Assembly: GCF_903469665.1 (NCBI RefSeq) | Contig: NZ_CAGKLC010000045.1 | Coordinates: forward strand, 1-37,808 | DNA: 37,808 nucleotides | Direction of reading: 5' to 3' | Origin: Flavobacterium sp. UGB4466 | Lineage (GTDB): Bacteria > Bacteroidota > Bacteroidia > Flavobacteriales > Flavobacteriaceae | In this document: piece by piece, positions 16,443 through 24,105 of the stretch | Numbering within the stretch: the first letter of the stretch is position 1 | Layout of the letters: each line of letters starts with the position of its first letter | Translations under genes and position numbers: made by a program | Notes under the pieces: model-generated | The model's database searches: none | What the model was told of the DNA's origin: nothing | Seen by the model: only the letters and a program-made list of their open reading frames with translations

Positions 16443-17318
16443 TTATTTTAGACTTGTTATTTTATCCTGAATAGCCTTTTTGAATGCCTTTATTTCGGCA
16501 CTTTGATCGGCAGTATCTTTGTTGTCGATCGTAATTTTAGTGACCATTATACCTTGACGTAATTCAAAATATACCCCTCCCTGATCTGCAGCGTCCGGAG
16601 AACCATATGTTTTCGTTTTTCCTTTTAAAGCTAAAATCTCAGCAGGTACCGATTTTAAGAATAGCGTGTAATCTCCTTTTTTAGTAGCCGCCGTATAGCG
16701 ATATTGATCGAAATCGTAAGCACCGGCTTTAACGTTTAAGAATTTTTGAATATTAAAATCATTGATCTGATAGAATTTTTGACAATCGGCACCTGTACAT
16801 TGACCGCTGAAACTTCCTATTACGACATTGTCACGGTTGTCTGCTACTTTATTGAATAGTATTGTTTTAGTTGTTTTTGGTATCAAAATGAAATCTGACG
16901 GATACGTTGCCCCAGGAGCAACTGTCTCACCCACTTCAGGTTCTTTTTCGTAGTAATTGACCAAAATCTGACATTTGTTTTGAACAATGCTGGTTATTTT
17001 AATTTTAAAACCGCTTGTAGGTTTAAGTCCTGAGAAAATACCAACAATCATTTCTTTTGTAAAATCGATAGGTGTAACGGTAGCGTTTGGACACGTATTC
17101 TCTTTTTTAGAGAAGTAAGCATTCAATCTTTCTTCGGAAGCAGCTAAAAATGCAACAGGATTGGTAGGTAAAGATTTAACACTATAGTTGCATAAAAGTG
17201 GAATTCCTGTAAAAGCTAAGTCTTCACTTTCTCCGCAAACTACATTCATATCTTCATTATTAAGGGAGCAGGCACTGAATCCAAAAGCTATAAACAAGCT
17301 TAGCATTAATTTTTTCAT
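16443..17318 (-). CDS. PrcB-like lipoprotein
   Basis: This 291-residue lipoprotein has a signal ending in a lipobox (GFSAC, Cys17). Residues about 85-155 resemble the C-terminal domain of PrcB, the subunit that stabilises the PrtP (dentilisin) protease of Treponema: EMIVGIFSGLKPTSGFKIKI and ILVNYYEKEPEVGETV. The C-terminal half (about 190-291) is a second alpha/beta domain, FDQYRYTAATKKGDYTLFLK ... GGVYFELRQGIMVTKITID, which I do not recognise. Six cysteines in the mature part suggest disulphides. It heads a minus-strand group continuing into the small secreted protein and perhaps the ECF sigma pair. Confidence 0.7.
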   Translation of the reverse strand: MKKLMLSLFIAFGFSACSLNNEDMNVVCGESEDLAFTGIPLLCNYSVKSLPTNPVAFLAASEERLNAYFSKKENTCPNATVTPIDFTKEMIVGIFSGLKPTSGFKIKITSIVQNKCQILVNYYEKEPEVGETVAPGATYPSDFILIPKTTKTILFNKVADNRDNVVIGSFSGQCTGADCQKFYQINDFNIQKFLNVKAGAYDFDQYRYTAATKKGDYTLFLKSVPAEILALKGKTKTYGSPDAADQGGVYFELRQGIMVTKITIDNKDTADQSAEIKAFKKAIQDKITSLK

Positions 17319-17499
17319 AACAATATTTTAATAGTTTATAATTAGTAGATGTCTTCTTTTGGAAATGGTTGCGTGAAATTTTTTATTTTTTTTAAAAATA
17401 ATGATTTCATTTTTCGAGATTAGGGATTCGTGAAATTTCTAATTTAGAATAAAGCACTGCGTATTATTGTGTACTTTTACTTTATATAAAAATGTAATT

Positions 17500-18873
17500 A
17501 TGTTTGAATTTCTTCCGTATTTGTTAGCCTTTGTAGCTGCGTTATTTCTAGGGATATATTTAGGAAAGACGTTATTTGCTGCGCGATTTCAATCCGAAAA
17601 AGTGAGCCTGGAAGAAAGGTTGAGTGCTACCACAAATCAATTGCAAATTCAGAAAGAGCAGTTTGAAAACGAAAGAAGAAATTTTGAAAAACAGCTTCAT
17701 CTGAGCAGTTTTGAAAAAGAGAATATCCGAACCGAGAAAGACAGTCTCGCGATTCAGCTTTCTAAAAAAGAAGTCGATTTTGAAAACTTGTGGGAACGTC
17801 ATAAAGAACAAAAGAATGAAGTAAGCGAACTTCAGGAGAAATTTACCAAAGAATTTGAAAACCTGGCGAATAAAATTTTGGAAGAGAAGTCGGCAAAGTT
17901 TACGGAGCAGAATAGCGAAAATATGAAAAGCATCCTGCTGCCTTTGCAGGATAAAATTCAGGGATTCGAAAAAAAGGTAGAACAAACGCACAAAGAAAGT
18001 ATTGATTATCATGCTGCTTTGCGTCAGCAGATTTTAGGATTGAGTGAAATGAATGCGCAGATGAGCAAAGAAACCCTGAATTTAACCAAGGCGTTGAAAG
18101 GTGACAGTAAAATGCAGGGGAATTGGGGCGAATTGGTTTTAGAACGTGTTTTAGAAAAATCCGGTTTAGAAAAGGGGAGAGAATACGAAGTACAGCAAAG
18201 TTTTACAAATGCTGAAGGAAACAGAGTTTTGCCCGATGTTGTAATCAATTTACCCGACGGTAAAAAGATGATCGTCGATTCGAAAGTTTCTCTGGTTGCT
18301 TATGAAAAATGGATCAATGAAGAATCTGAAATTCTTAAAATGGACTTCCTGAAAGAACATGTGAACTCTATTAAAAGACATGTCGAGCAGTTGGGAAGTA
18401 AAAATTATCATGATTTGTATCAAATCGAGAGTCCGGATTTTGTCTTATTGTTTATCCCCATTGAACCTGCGTTTGCGATTGCTTTAAATGAAGATTCGAC
18501 TTTGTACAATAAAGCGTTTGACCGAAACATCGTTATTGTAACTCCTACAACCTTGCTGGCGACTTTAAGAACTATTGATAGTATGTGGACCAATCAAAAA
18601 CAACAGGAAAATGCCTTTGAAATTGCCAGACAGGCAGGAGCATTGTACGACAAATTTGAGGGATTTGTTACCGATTTGGTGCGCATTGGAAATAAAATAA
18701 AAGACACAAAAACGGAATACGAAAATGCCATGAGCAAGTTGGTAGACGGAAGAGGAAATCTGATTTCAAGTGTCGAAAAATTAAAGAAAATGGGAGCAAA
18801 GGCTAAAAAATCGCTTCCTGAAAATATTATTGCCAGAGCTTCTAATTCAGATGAAAATCAATCTTTAAATTAA
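17500..18873 (+). CDS. rmuC: DNA recombination protein RmuC
   Basis: ATG at 17500 gives 457 residues; an in-frame TTG at 17467 adds eleven unlikely residues. RmuC limits rearrangement at inverted repeats in E. coli. An N-terminal membrane anchor (about 5-22) is followed by a long coiled coil (about 35-200). The conserved RmuC core then runs from about 205 to 420, with GNWGELVLERVLEKSGLEKG, VLPDVVINLPDGKKMIVDSK and LVAYEKW. The IVDSK lysine and preceding acids belong to a restriction-enzyme-like (PD-DxK) nuclease fold. The gene stands alone on the plus strand, divergent from the PrcB-like gene. Given the many inverted repeats in this window, its role is of some interest. Confidence 0.94.
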   Translation: MFEFLPYLLAFVAALFLGIYLGKTLFAARFQSEKVSLEERLSATTNQLQIQKEQFENERRNFEKQLHLSSFEKENIRTEKDSLAIQLSKKEVDFENLWERHKEQKNEVSELQEKFTKEFENLANKILEEKSAKFTEQNSENMKSILLPLQDKIQGFEKKVEQTHKESIDYHAALRQQILGLSEMNAQMSKETLNLTKALKGDSKMQGNWGELVLERVLEKSGLEKGREYEVQQSFTNAEGNRVLPDVVINLPDGKKMIVDSKVSLVAYEKWINEESEILKMDFLKEHVNSIKRHVEQLGSKNYHDLYQIESPDFVLLFIPIEPAFAIALNEDSTLYNKAFDRNIVIVTPTTLLATLRTIDSMWTNQKQQENAFEIARQAGALYDKFEGFVTDLVRIGNKIKDTKTEYENAMSKLVDGRGNLISSVEKLKKMGAKAKKSLPENIIARASNSDENQSLN

Positions 18874-18936
18874 AAATGTAGTTTCATCAAAGCTGTTCGC
18901 AAAGAAACTTTCCCATTCAAATACAAATAAAAAATT

Positions 18937-19485
18937 ATGACTGCAGATTTCAAACACGTTTCTTCATCGAAAATAAGCATATCAGAATTAATGCTGCCTT
19001 CTCATACTAACTTTAGTGGGAAAATCCACGGAGGATATATTTTACAGCTGTTAGACCAGATTGCTTTTGCATCAGCCTCAAAATTTAGCGGTAACTATTG
19101 CGTAACCGCTTCTGTGGATACGGTAAACTTTTTAAAACCTATTGAGGTTGGAGAATTAGTAACCATGAAAGCATCGGTAAATTACGTGGGAAGAAGCTCT
19201 ATGATTGTGGGAATTCGTGTGGAAGCTGAGAATATCCAAACGGGAGCCATCAAACATTGTAATTCTTCTTATTTTACCATGGTGGCTAAAGATAATGAAG
19301 GGAAAAGCGTGCCTGTTCCCGGACTTATTTTGTCTAATTTAGAAGAGGTGAGACGCTTTAGAAAATGCATCAAACAAATCGAATCTAAAAAAGAAGTAGA
19401 AGAACATGCAAGAATGACAGACGTTAATTCTATTGAAGATCTGGCAAATTTAAATCAGTACAATGTGCTTTTAGAAATTCACTAA
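18937..19485 (+). CDS. Acyl-CoA thioesterase, hotdog fold
   Basis: This 182-residue hotdog thioesterase hydrolyses acyl-CoA. The core helix and catalytic region reads GKIHGGYILQLLDQIAFASA, followed by strands VTASVDTVNFLKPIEVGELV and ASVNYVGRSSMIVGIRVEAE, the standard YciA/BACH order. The C-terminal extension (about 145-182) is charged and helical. It is 63 bp downstream of rmuC on the same strand and may share its transcript. Chain-length preference cannot be read from sequence. Confidence 0.9.
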   Translation: MTADFKHVSSSKISISELMLPSHTNFSGKIHGGYILQLLDQIAFASASKFSGNYCVTASVDTVNFLKPIEVGELVTMKASVNYVGRSSMIVGIRVEAENIQTGAIKHCNSSYFTMVAKDNEGKSVPVPGLILSNLEEVRRFRKCIKQIESKKEVEEHARMTDVNSIEDLANLNQYNVLLEIH

Positions 19486-19539
19486 GAGAGGACTCGGAGG
19501 TGAGTTCTTTTGGTAAATAGTGAGATGGGTTTTTAGGAA

Positions 19540-19574
19540 GAAGAAAGAAGAAAGAAGGAAGAAGAAAGAGAGAA
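19540..19574 (+). repeat. GAAGAAA heptad array and purine tract
   Basis: Five 7-bp units lie in tandem: GAAGAAA, GAAGAAA, GAAGGAA, GAAGAAA and GAGAGAA. They form an all-purine run (19535-19575) in the 219-bp gap between thioesterase and VOC genes. Unlike the other arrays it is not next to a start codon. Confidence 0.75.
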
Positions 19575-19598
19575 ACGAAGTCTTCTGCGTTTTATTAC

Positions 19599-19645
19599 AA
19601 GTGAAACGCCTTTTTTCGGTTAGGAAACTATGTTTCTATGTGTTA
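19599..19645 (+). repeat. Dispersed repeat, copy A
   Basis: A 47-bp sequence containing GTGAAACGCCTTTTTT and GGAAACTATGTTTCTATG recurs in inverted orientation at 26394-26443, with only a few differences in the centre. The 18-bp part itself contains the short dyad GAAACTATGTTTC. Confidence 0.8.
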
Positions 19646-19704
19646 AAAGGTTTTTATGTTCCTTACACCCAATTAATATATTTTTAGAATCAAATCAAAA
19701 AGTA

Positions 19705-20097
19705 ATGGTAAAGTTTGGCTATACAATTTTATACGTTGAAGAAGTAGAAAAATCGGTTTCGTTTTATGAAAATGCATTTGGATTTTCAAGGAAATTTGTA
19801 ACTCCGGAGGCGGATTATGGCGAATTGAGTACAGGAGAAACAACCCTTTCGTTTGCTTCAAAAGAACTAGCAGCCCAAAATCTGAAAGACGGTTTTATCG
19901 AAAGTAAACCGGAGCAGAAACCTTTTGCCATCGAATTGGGGTTTATAACCGATGATGTTGAGGAATTGGTGCAGAAAGCAATTGGTGCAGGAGCGACCCT
20001 GGTCAAAGAACCTGCTCAGAAACCATGGGGACAGGTAGTGGCCTATGTACGTGACCCGGATGGATTTTTAATTGAAATCTGTACGCCAATGCAATAA
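19705..20097 (+). CDS. VOC (glyoxalase/bleomycin-resistance) family protein
   Basis: ATG at 19705 gives 130 residues. The upstream in-frame ATG at 19630 would start within repeat sequence (copy A of the dispersed repeat) and is rejected. The protein is a single vicinal-oxygen-chelate domain with two beta-alpha-beta-beta-beta modules: FGYTILYVEEVEKSVSFYEN ... FAIELGFITDDVEELVQKAI, then KPWGQVVAYVRDPDGFLIEI. The final Glu of DGFLIEI is the usual metal ligand; the first-module ligand is not clear. Substrate is unknown. It stands alone on the plus strand. Confidence 0.88.
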   Translation: MVKFGYTILYVEEVEKSVSFYENAFGFSRKFVTPEADYGELSTGETTLSFASKELAAQNLKDGFIESKPEQKPFAIELGFITDDVEELVQKAIGAGATLVKEPAQKPWGQVVAYVRDPDGFLIEICTPMQ

Positions 20098-20365
20098 GAT
20101 TTCGTGGAGTTTCTGATGTCAAATTGGAGTGCCTGTAAACCGGATCAGAATTGATTTTTAGTCAGGTAAAACATTCACAAATATTTAGCAGTAAATCGAC
20201 AACCGTAATGCTGAAAAAATCGTAACTTTAAGTATAAATGATTGGGTTACTGTTTTTTCACGGAGTACTGCCATTCTATTTTTTAAACTTATCTTAAGTC
20301 CAGTTATTTCTCTTCTTAAAAATAGAAAAAGATCGAATGACATAATTGTTTAATTATTAACGATT

Positions 20366-20935
20366 ATGAAAAAAATTACATTACTTATTTTACTGTTTAT
20401 CGCTTATTCCGTTATGGCTCAGGATAAATTTTTTACCAGTACGGGAACCATAAATTTTGAAGCATCAGTGCCCTTTTTCGAAGATGTAAAAGCGGTAAAC
20501 AGACAGGTCACAATTGTTGTTGAGCCCAAAACGAGTACACTTATCTGTACCGTTTATATTAAAGATTTTCGTTTTAAACTAGACCTGATGCAGGAACATT
20601 TTAATGAAAATTATATGGAAAGCCGTCGTTATCCGAAAGCTGTTTTTAAAGGAAAAATTCAAAAATTTGATCTAAAAAACATAGACGAAATCGAAAAGGA
20701 ATATCAAATTAAAGGAAAACTTTCGATGAAGGGAAAATCTAGAGAAATTTTGGTAAATGCACTCATTAAAAAAGTGGGTGACGGAATCCAGATTGTTTCC
20801 GATTTTCCAATTTTGATCTCTGATTATAATATCGAAATTCCGAACAGAATAGCCGCTAAGATTGCTAAAACGGTAAATACCGAATTAACGGGAGTAATCA
20901 AAAGTGATGATCCGGTATATCTAACGCTAAAATGA
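20366..20935 (+). CDS. YceI-family secreted protein
   Basis: This 189-residue protein has a Sec signal ending ...SVMAQ (about residue 19) and a lipocalin-like YceI domain. Family features are GTINFEASVPFFEDVKAVNR, then LICTVYIKDFRF, MQEHFNENYMESRRYPKAVF and the closing IKGKLSMKGKSREI. YceI proteins bind isoprenoids or amides in the periplasm. Its end touches the end of the convergent TIGR01777 gene with no intervening base, so no dedicated terminator separates them. The 268-bp gap upstream contains one long-looped inverted repeat (20274-20283 with 20318-20327) and nothing else I can name. Confidence 0.87.
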   Translation: MKKITLLILLFIAYSVMAQDKFFTSTGTINFEASVPFFEDVKAVNRQVTIVVEPKTSTLICTVYIKDFRFKLDLMQEHFNENYMESRRYPKAVFKGKIQKFDLKNIDEIEKEYQIKGKLSMKGKSREILVNALIKKVGDGIQIVSDFPILISDYNIEIPNRIAAKIAKTVNTELTGVIKSDDPVYLTLK

Positions 20936-21847
20936 CTAATTAAGGCAGTTGACCAGCGCGCTTTCTAAATCGGTAAATTGAAATTCAAATCCTGTCTTTT
21001 GTATTTTTTCAGAGGAAACCCTCTGTCCTTTTAAGACAGCCTCGCTCATTTCGCCTAAAACAATTTTAAGAATAAAGGCGGGTACTTTTGGGAGCCAGAT
21101 TTTATAGCCGTATAAGCTGGCAAGCATTTTTGAAAAACTAAGGTTCGTAGTATTGTCTGTCACACAGGCATTGTACGGACCTTTGATCATTTCATCGGTA
21201 AGGGCTTTTAAATAAATTTGACATAAATCATCAATATGAATCCAGGGAAGATATTGTTTTCCCGTGCCTAAAATGGCACCGAAGCCGGCTTTGAAATTGG
21301 GCCCCAGTTTTTTTAGAAAACCTTCATTTCTTCCCAAAACAATCCCCGTTCTGATTTTAGCAGTCCGAATTCCTAAAGAAGTAATTTTATCTACGGACTG
21401 TTCCCATTCAACACAGGTTACCCCTAAAAAATCGGTTGCAGGGGGCTGGTCTTCCTTACAGATAACGGAACTGGTAACTGCTCCGTAAATTCCAACCGCT
21501 GAAGCCGAGATAAAAGCATCCGGAACTTTATTGTTTTTCTTTAAGATCGAATAAATAAGATCGATGGGTTGTACGCGACTTTCTACAATGACTTTTTTAC
21601 GTCTTTTAGTCCATCTCTTCTCTACAATTCCTTCACCTGCTAAATGGATAATATAATCAGCCTGAAGAATTGCTTCTTCGTTGATATAATTCGTTTTTAA
21701 GTTCCATTTATAATAGGTGATTAATGAGGTGTTTTCTCGTGCGCTACGGCTCAAAATCGATACCGTAAAACCACTGTCAGTGAGTAGATCGGTAAGTTGT
21801 TTTCCAACAAATCCAGTGCCTCCGGTTAATAAAACATTTTTTGCCAT
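20936..21847 (-). CDS. TIGR01777-family NAD(P)-dependent epimerase
   Basis: This 303-residue extended short-chain dehydrogenase has the N-terminal Rossmann motif LLTGGTGFVGKQLTDLL, YIIHLAGEGI, AFISASAVGIYG and VRTGIVLG-like KIRTGIVLGRNEG, and the C-terminal DUF1731-type end (VPAFILKIVLGEMSEAVLKG, then RVSSEKIQKTGFEF). That is the TIGR01777/SDR39U1 family. Substrate is unknown. It is divergent from the TetR gene across a 98-bp promoter region with a dyad. Such epimerases are often found beside photolyase and light-responsive MerR genes, as here. Confidence 0.9.
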   Translation of the reverse strand: MAKNVLLTGGTGFVGKQLTDLLTDSGFTVSILSRSARENTSLITYYKWNLKTNYINEEAILQADYIIHLAGEGIVEKRWTKRRKKVIVESRVQPIDLIYSILKKNNKVPDAFISASAVGIYGAVTSSVICKEDQPPATDFLGVTCVEWEQSVDKITSLGIRTAKIRTGIVLGRNEGFLKKLGPNFKAGFGAILGTGKQYLPWIHIDDLCQIYLKALTDEMIKGPYNACVTDNTTNLSFSKMLASLYGYKIWLPKVPAFILKIVLGEMSEAVLKGQRVSSEKIQKTGFEFQFTDLESALVNCLN

Positions 21848-21880
21848 GATAGTTTATAATATATTTAACAGTGCATTTTG

Positions 21881-21928
21881 TTTAAGGCAAAGTAAAGGTA
21901 CTTAAACATTCCTTACCTTTAAGGCAAA
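21881..21928. promoter_or_regulatory. Candidate operator in the TIGR01777/TetR divergent promoter region
   Basis: TAAAGGTA (21893-21900) and its inverse TACCTTTA (21914-21921) form a dyad with a 13-bp spacer. The direct repeat TTTAAGGCAAA occurs at 21881-21891 and 21918-21928. Both lie in the 98-bp gap shared by the divergent genes and could bind the TetR-like protein or the MerR regulator. Function is inferred. Confidence 0.4.
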
Positions 21929-21945
21929 TTCTAAATTTTAATGAA

Positions 21946-22605
21946 ATGGCAACTAAAAATAAGGCTATCACAAGAGAAGATATCGTTTCAAAATACATGG
22001 ATGAAGTTTTAGAAAAGGAACAAAAACCAAAATCAGTTTATCATTTTGCAAAAGAAAATGGTTTTACGGAAGCGGAGTTTTATGCTTTTTTTGGAACATT
22101 AGAAGGTTTAGAAAAAGAAATATTCAGACTGTTTTTCGCGAATACAGTTGATTTGCTGCACAAAAATGCAGATTATCAGGAGTATGATATGAAAAACAAG
22201 ATGTTGAGTTTCTATTATACATTTTTTGAGATTTTAACAGCCAACAGAAGTTATGTCCTGCAATCTCTTAAAATAGACAGAAATCCACTTAAAAATTTAG
22301 TACAACTGACTTCACTTCGCGAGGCGTTTAAAGAGTATGTTTCGGAGATATTGACTGACGACTACAGACTGGAACAGGAAAAATTTCAAAAATTTCAGGA
22401 AAAAGCTCTTCAGGAATCGGCCTGGCTGCAATTAATGATGACCATAAAATTCTGGATGGAGGATTCGTCGGCAGCATTTGAAAAAACGGATATTTTTATT
22501 GAAAAATCAGTCAATGCATCCTTCGAATTGATGAATGTAGCCCCAATGAATCATTTAATTGATTTTGGAAAATTTCTGTTTAAAGAAAAAATATACAGTA
22601 AGTAA
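21946..22605 (+). CDS. TetR-family transcriptional regulator
   Basis: The 219-residue protein has a short N-terminal helix-turn-helix region (about 8-55: ITREDIVSKYMDEVLEKE, SVYHFAKENGFTEAEFYAFF) and a helical ligand/dimer domain of the size of TetR regulators. The recognition helix is degenerate compared with canonical TetR, so DNA binding is probable but not certain. Its stop codon overlaps the AarF/UbiB kinase start by one base, so the two are translationally coupled. It is divergent from the TIGR01777 epimerase. Confidence 0.8.
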   Translation: MATKNKAITREDIVSKYMDEVLEKEQKPKSVYHFAKENGFTEAEFYAFFGTLEGLEKEIFRLFFANTVDLLHKNADYQEYDMKNKMLSFYYTFFEILTANRSYVLQSLKIDRNPLKNLVQLTSLREAFKEYVSEILTDDYRLEQEKFQKFQEKALQESAWLQLMMTIKFWMEDSSAAFEKTDIFIEKSVNASFELMNVAPMNHLIDFGKFLFKEKIYSK

Positions 22606-23909
22606 TGAAAACGATCGATTATATACCTACCTCAAAAATAGAAAGAGCCAGTAAATTAGTGCAAACCGGTGCAAAAATCGGAGTGAACTATATTAAGCAT
22701 TATGCTGAGAAAATGGTAAACTCAGATTTGACCCGTGACAAGCTGAATGAAAACAATGCGGAAGATATTTACGACGGACTCAAAAGTTTGAAAGGAAGCG
22801 CGCTTAAAGTGGCTCAGATGCTGAGCATGGACAAGAACTTTCTGCCTCAGGCTTATGTAGAGAAATTTTCATTATCGCAATTTTCAGTACCGCCGCTTTC
22901 AGCACCATTGGTCCTGAAAACCTTTAAAACCAATTTCGGAAAAACACCCTATGAAATTTTTGATGAGTTTAATGCCAATTCTGTCAATGCAGCCAGCATT
23001 GGTCAGGTGCATTTGGCGGTTAAAGACGGTGAAAAACTAGCTGTTAAAATTCAGTATCCGGGAGTTGCCAACAGTATCTCGTCTGATTTGGCTCTGGTAA
23101 AACCTATTGCAATCAGAATGTTCAATTTGCAGGGAAAAGATTCTGATAAATATTTCAAAGAAGTTGAAGATAAACTGATTGAAGAAACTAATTATTTGTT
23201 GGAACTTCAACAAAGTCAGGAAGTGGTACAGGCCTGCAGTAAAATCGAAAACATACTTTTTCCGAATTATTATCCTGAGTTTTCATCAGAGAAAATCATC
23301 ACCATGGACTGGATGAGCGGTCTGCATCTTTCGGAGTTTACCGCTAAAAATTCAGATCAGGAAGTGGGAGACAAATTAGGGCAGGCGCTTTGGGATTTTT
23401 ATATGTACCAAATTCATGTTTTAAGAAAAGTGCATGCCGATCCGCATCCGGGAAATTTTTTGGTGAATGAAAACAATCAGTTAATTGCGCTGGATTTTGG
23501 CTGTATGAAGCAAATTCCGGATGATTTTTATGTGCCTTACTTTGAATTGATCAATAAAAATGTAATTACTGACGAGACACTTTTCAATGAGAAATTATTT
23601 GAACTGGAAATCCTTCGTCCCGATGATTCGGCTTCTGAGATTGCTTATTTTACGGAAATGTTTCATGATTTATTGTCCCTTTTTACCCAGCCATTTCAGA
23701 AAGAAACCTTTGATTTTTCAGACGAGACTTTCTTTGACAATATAGCCAAATTAGGAGAGCGTTTTACCAACGATACCAATCTTAAAAAAATGAACGGAAA
23801 CAGAGGTTCCAAGCATTTTATCTATATGAACAGAACTTTCTTCGGATTGTATAATCTGATGTTTGATTTGAAAGCGAAGATTGTTGTAGAGAATTATATG
23901 AAGTATTAA
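22605..23909 (+). CDS. AarF/ABC1/UbiB-family atypical kinase
   Basis: The 434-residue protein is an ABC1/UbiB-family protein-kinase-like ATPase. The A-rich nucleotide loop is NAASIGQVH (128-136), the ATP-coordinating lysine is in LAVKIQYPG (Lys148), the catalytic loop is HADPHPGN (277-284), and the metal motif is DFG (297-299). The N-terminal family motif KxGQ reads KVAQ here (68-71), replacing the conserved Gly with Ala. Family members support quinone and isoprenoid lipid metabolism. The one-base overlap with the TetR gene and the neighbouring carotenoid and photolyase genes suggest a lipid or quinone role in the light response, which is inference. Confidence 0.9.
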   Translation: MKTIDYIPTSKIERASKLVQTGAKIGVNYIKHYAEKMVNSDLTRDKLNENNAEDIYDGLKSLKGSALKVAQMLSMDKNFLPQAYVEKFSLSQFSVPPLSAPLVLKTFKTNFGKTPYEIFDEFNANSVNAASIGQVHLAVKDGEKLAVKIQYPGVANSISSDLALVKPIAIRMFNLQGKDSDKYFKEVEDKLIEETNYLLELQQSQEVVQACSKIENILFPNYYPEFSSEKIITMDWMSGLHLSEFTAKNSDQEVGDKLGQALWDFYMYQIHVLRKVHADPHPGNFLVNENNQLIALDFGCMKQIPDDFYVPYFELINKNVITDETLFNEKLFELEILRPDDSASEIAYFTEMFHDLLSLFTQPFQKETFDFSDETFFDNIAKLGERFTNDTNLKKMNGNRGSKHFIYMNRTFFGLYNLMFDLKAKIVVENYMKY

Positions 23910-23920
23910 ATTGAGTTTTT

Positions 23921-24105
23921 TTTGTTTCAGGTTTCAAGTTTCACGTTGCAATAGAACCTGAAACCTGAAACTTGAAACCTGAAACTTGAAACCTGAAACC
24001 TGAAACCTGAAACTTAAAACTTGAAACCTGAAACCTGAAACCTGCAACTTGAAACTTGAAACCCTGAAACCTGAAACTTAAAACCTGCAGCTTGAAACAA
24101 AAAAA
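23921..24105. repeat. CYTGAAA heptad element between kinase and photolyase genes
   Basis: About twenty 7-bp units of type CCTGAAA/CTTGAAA (variants CTTAAAA, CCTGCAA) run from about 23956 to 24097. The left end (23924-23944) carries inverted units GTTTCAG, GTTTCAA, GTTTCAC preceded by a T-run, and the right end closes with an A-run touching the photolyase stop codon. The element fills the gap between two convergent genes and could fold into a long hairpin. A single-base slip (CCCTGAAA at about 24062) breaks the register once. Confidence 0.9.

Noticed and set aside
19630..19704. N-terminal extension of the VOC protein
   Set aside because: This stretch begins in the dispersed repeat copy A and adds no family sequence; ATG 19705 opens with the VOC domain.
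23921..24105. Classical rho-independent terminator between convergent genes
   Set aside because: The inverted ends could pair, but the T-run is on the 5' side and the A-run on the 3' side, opposite to a terminator.
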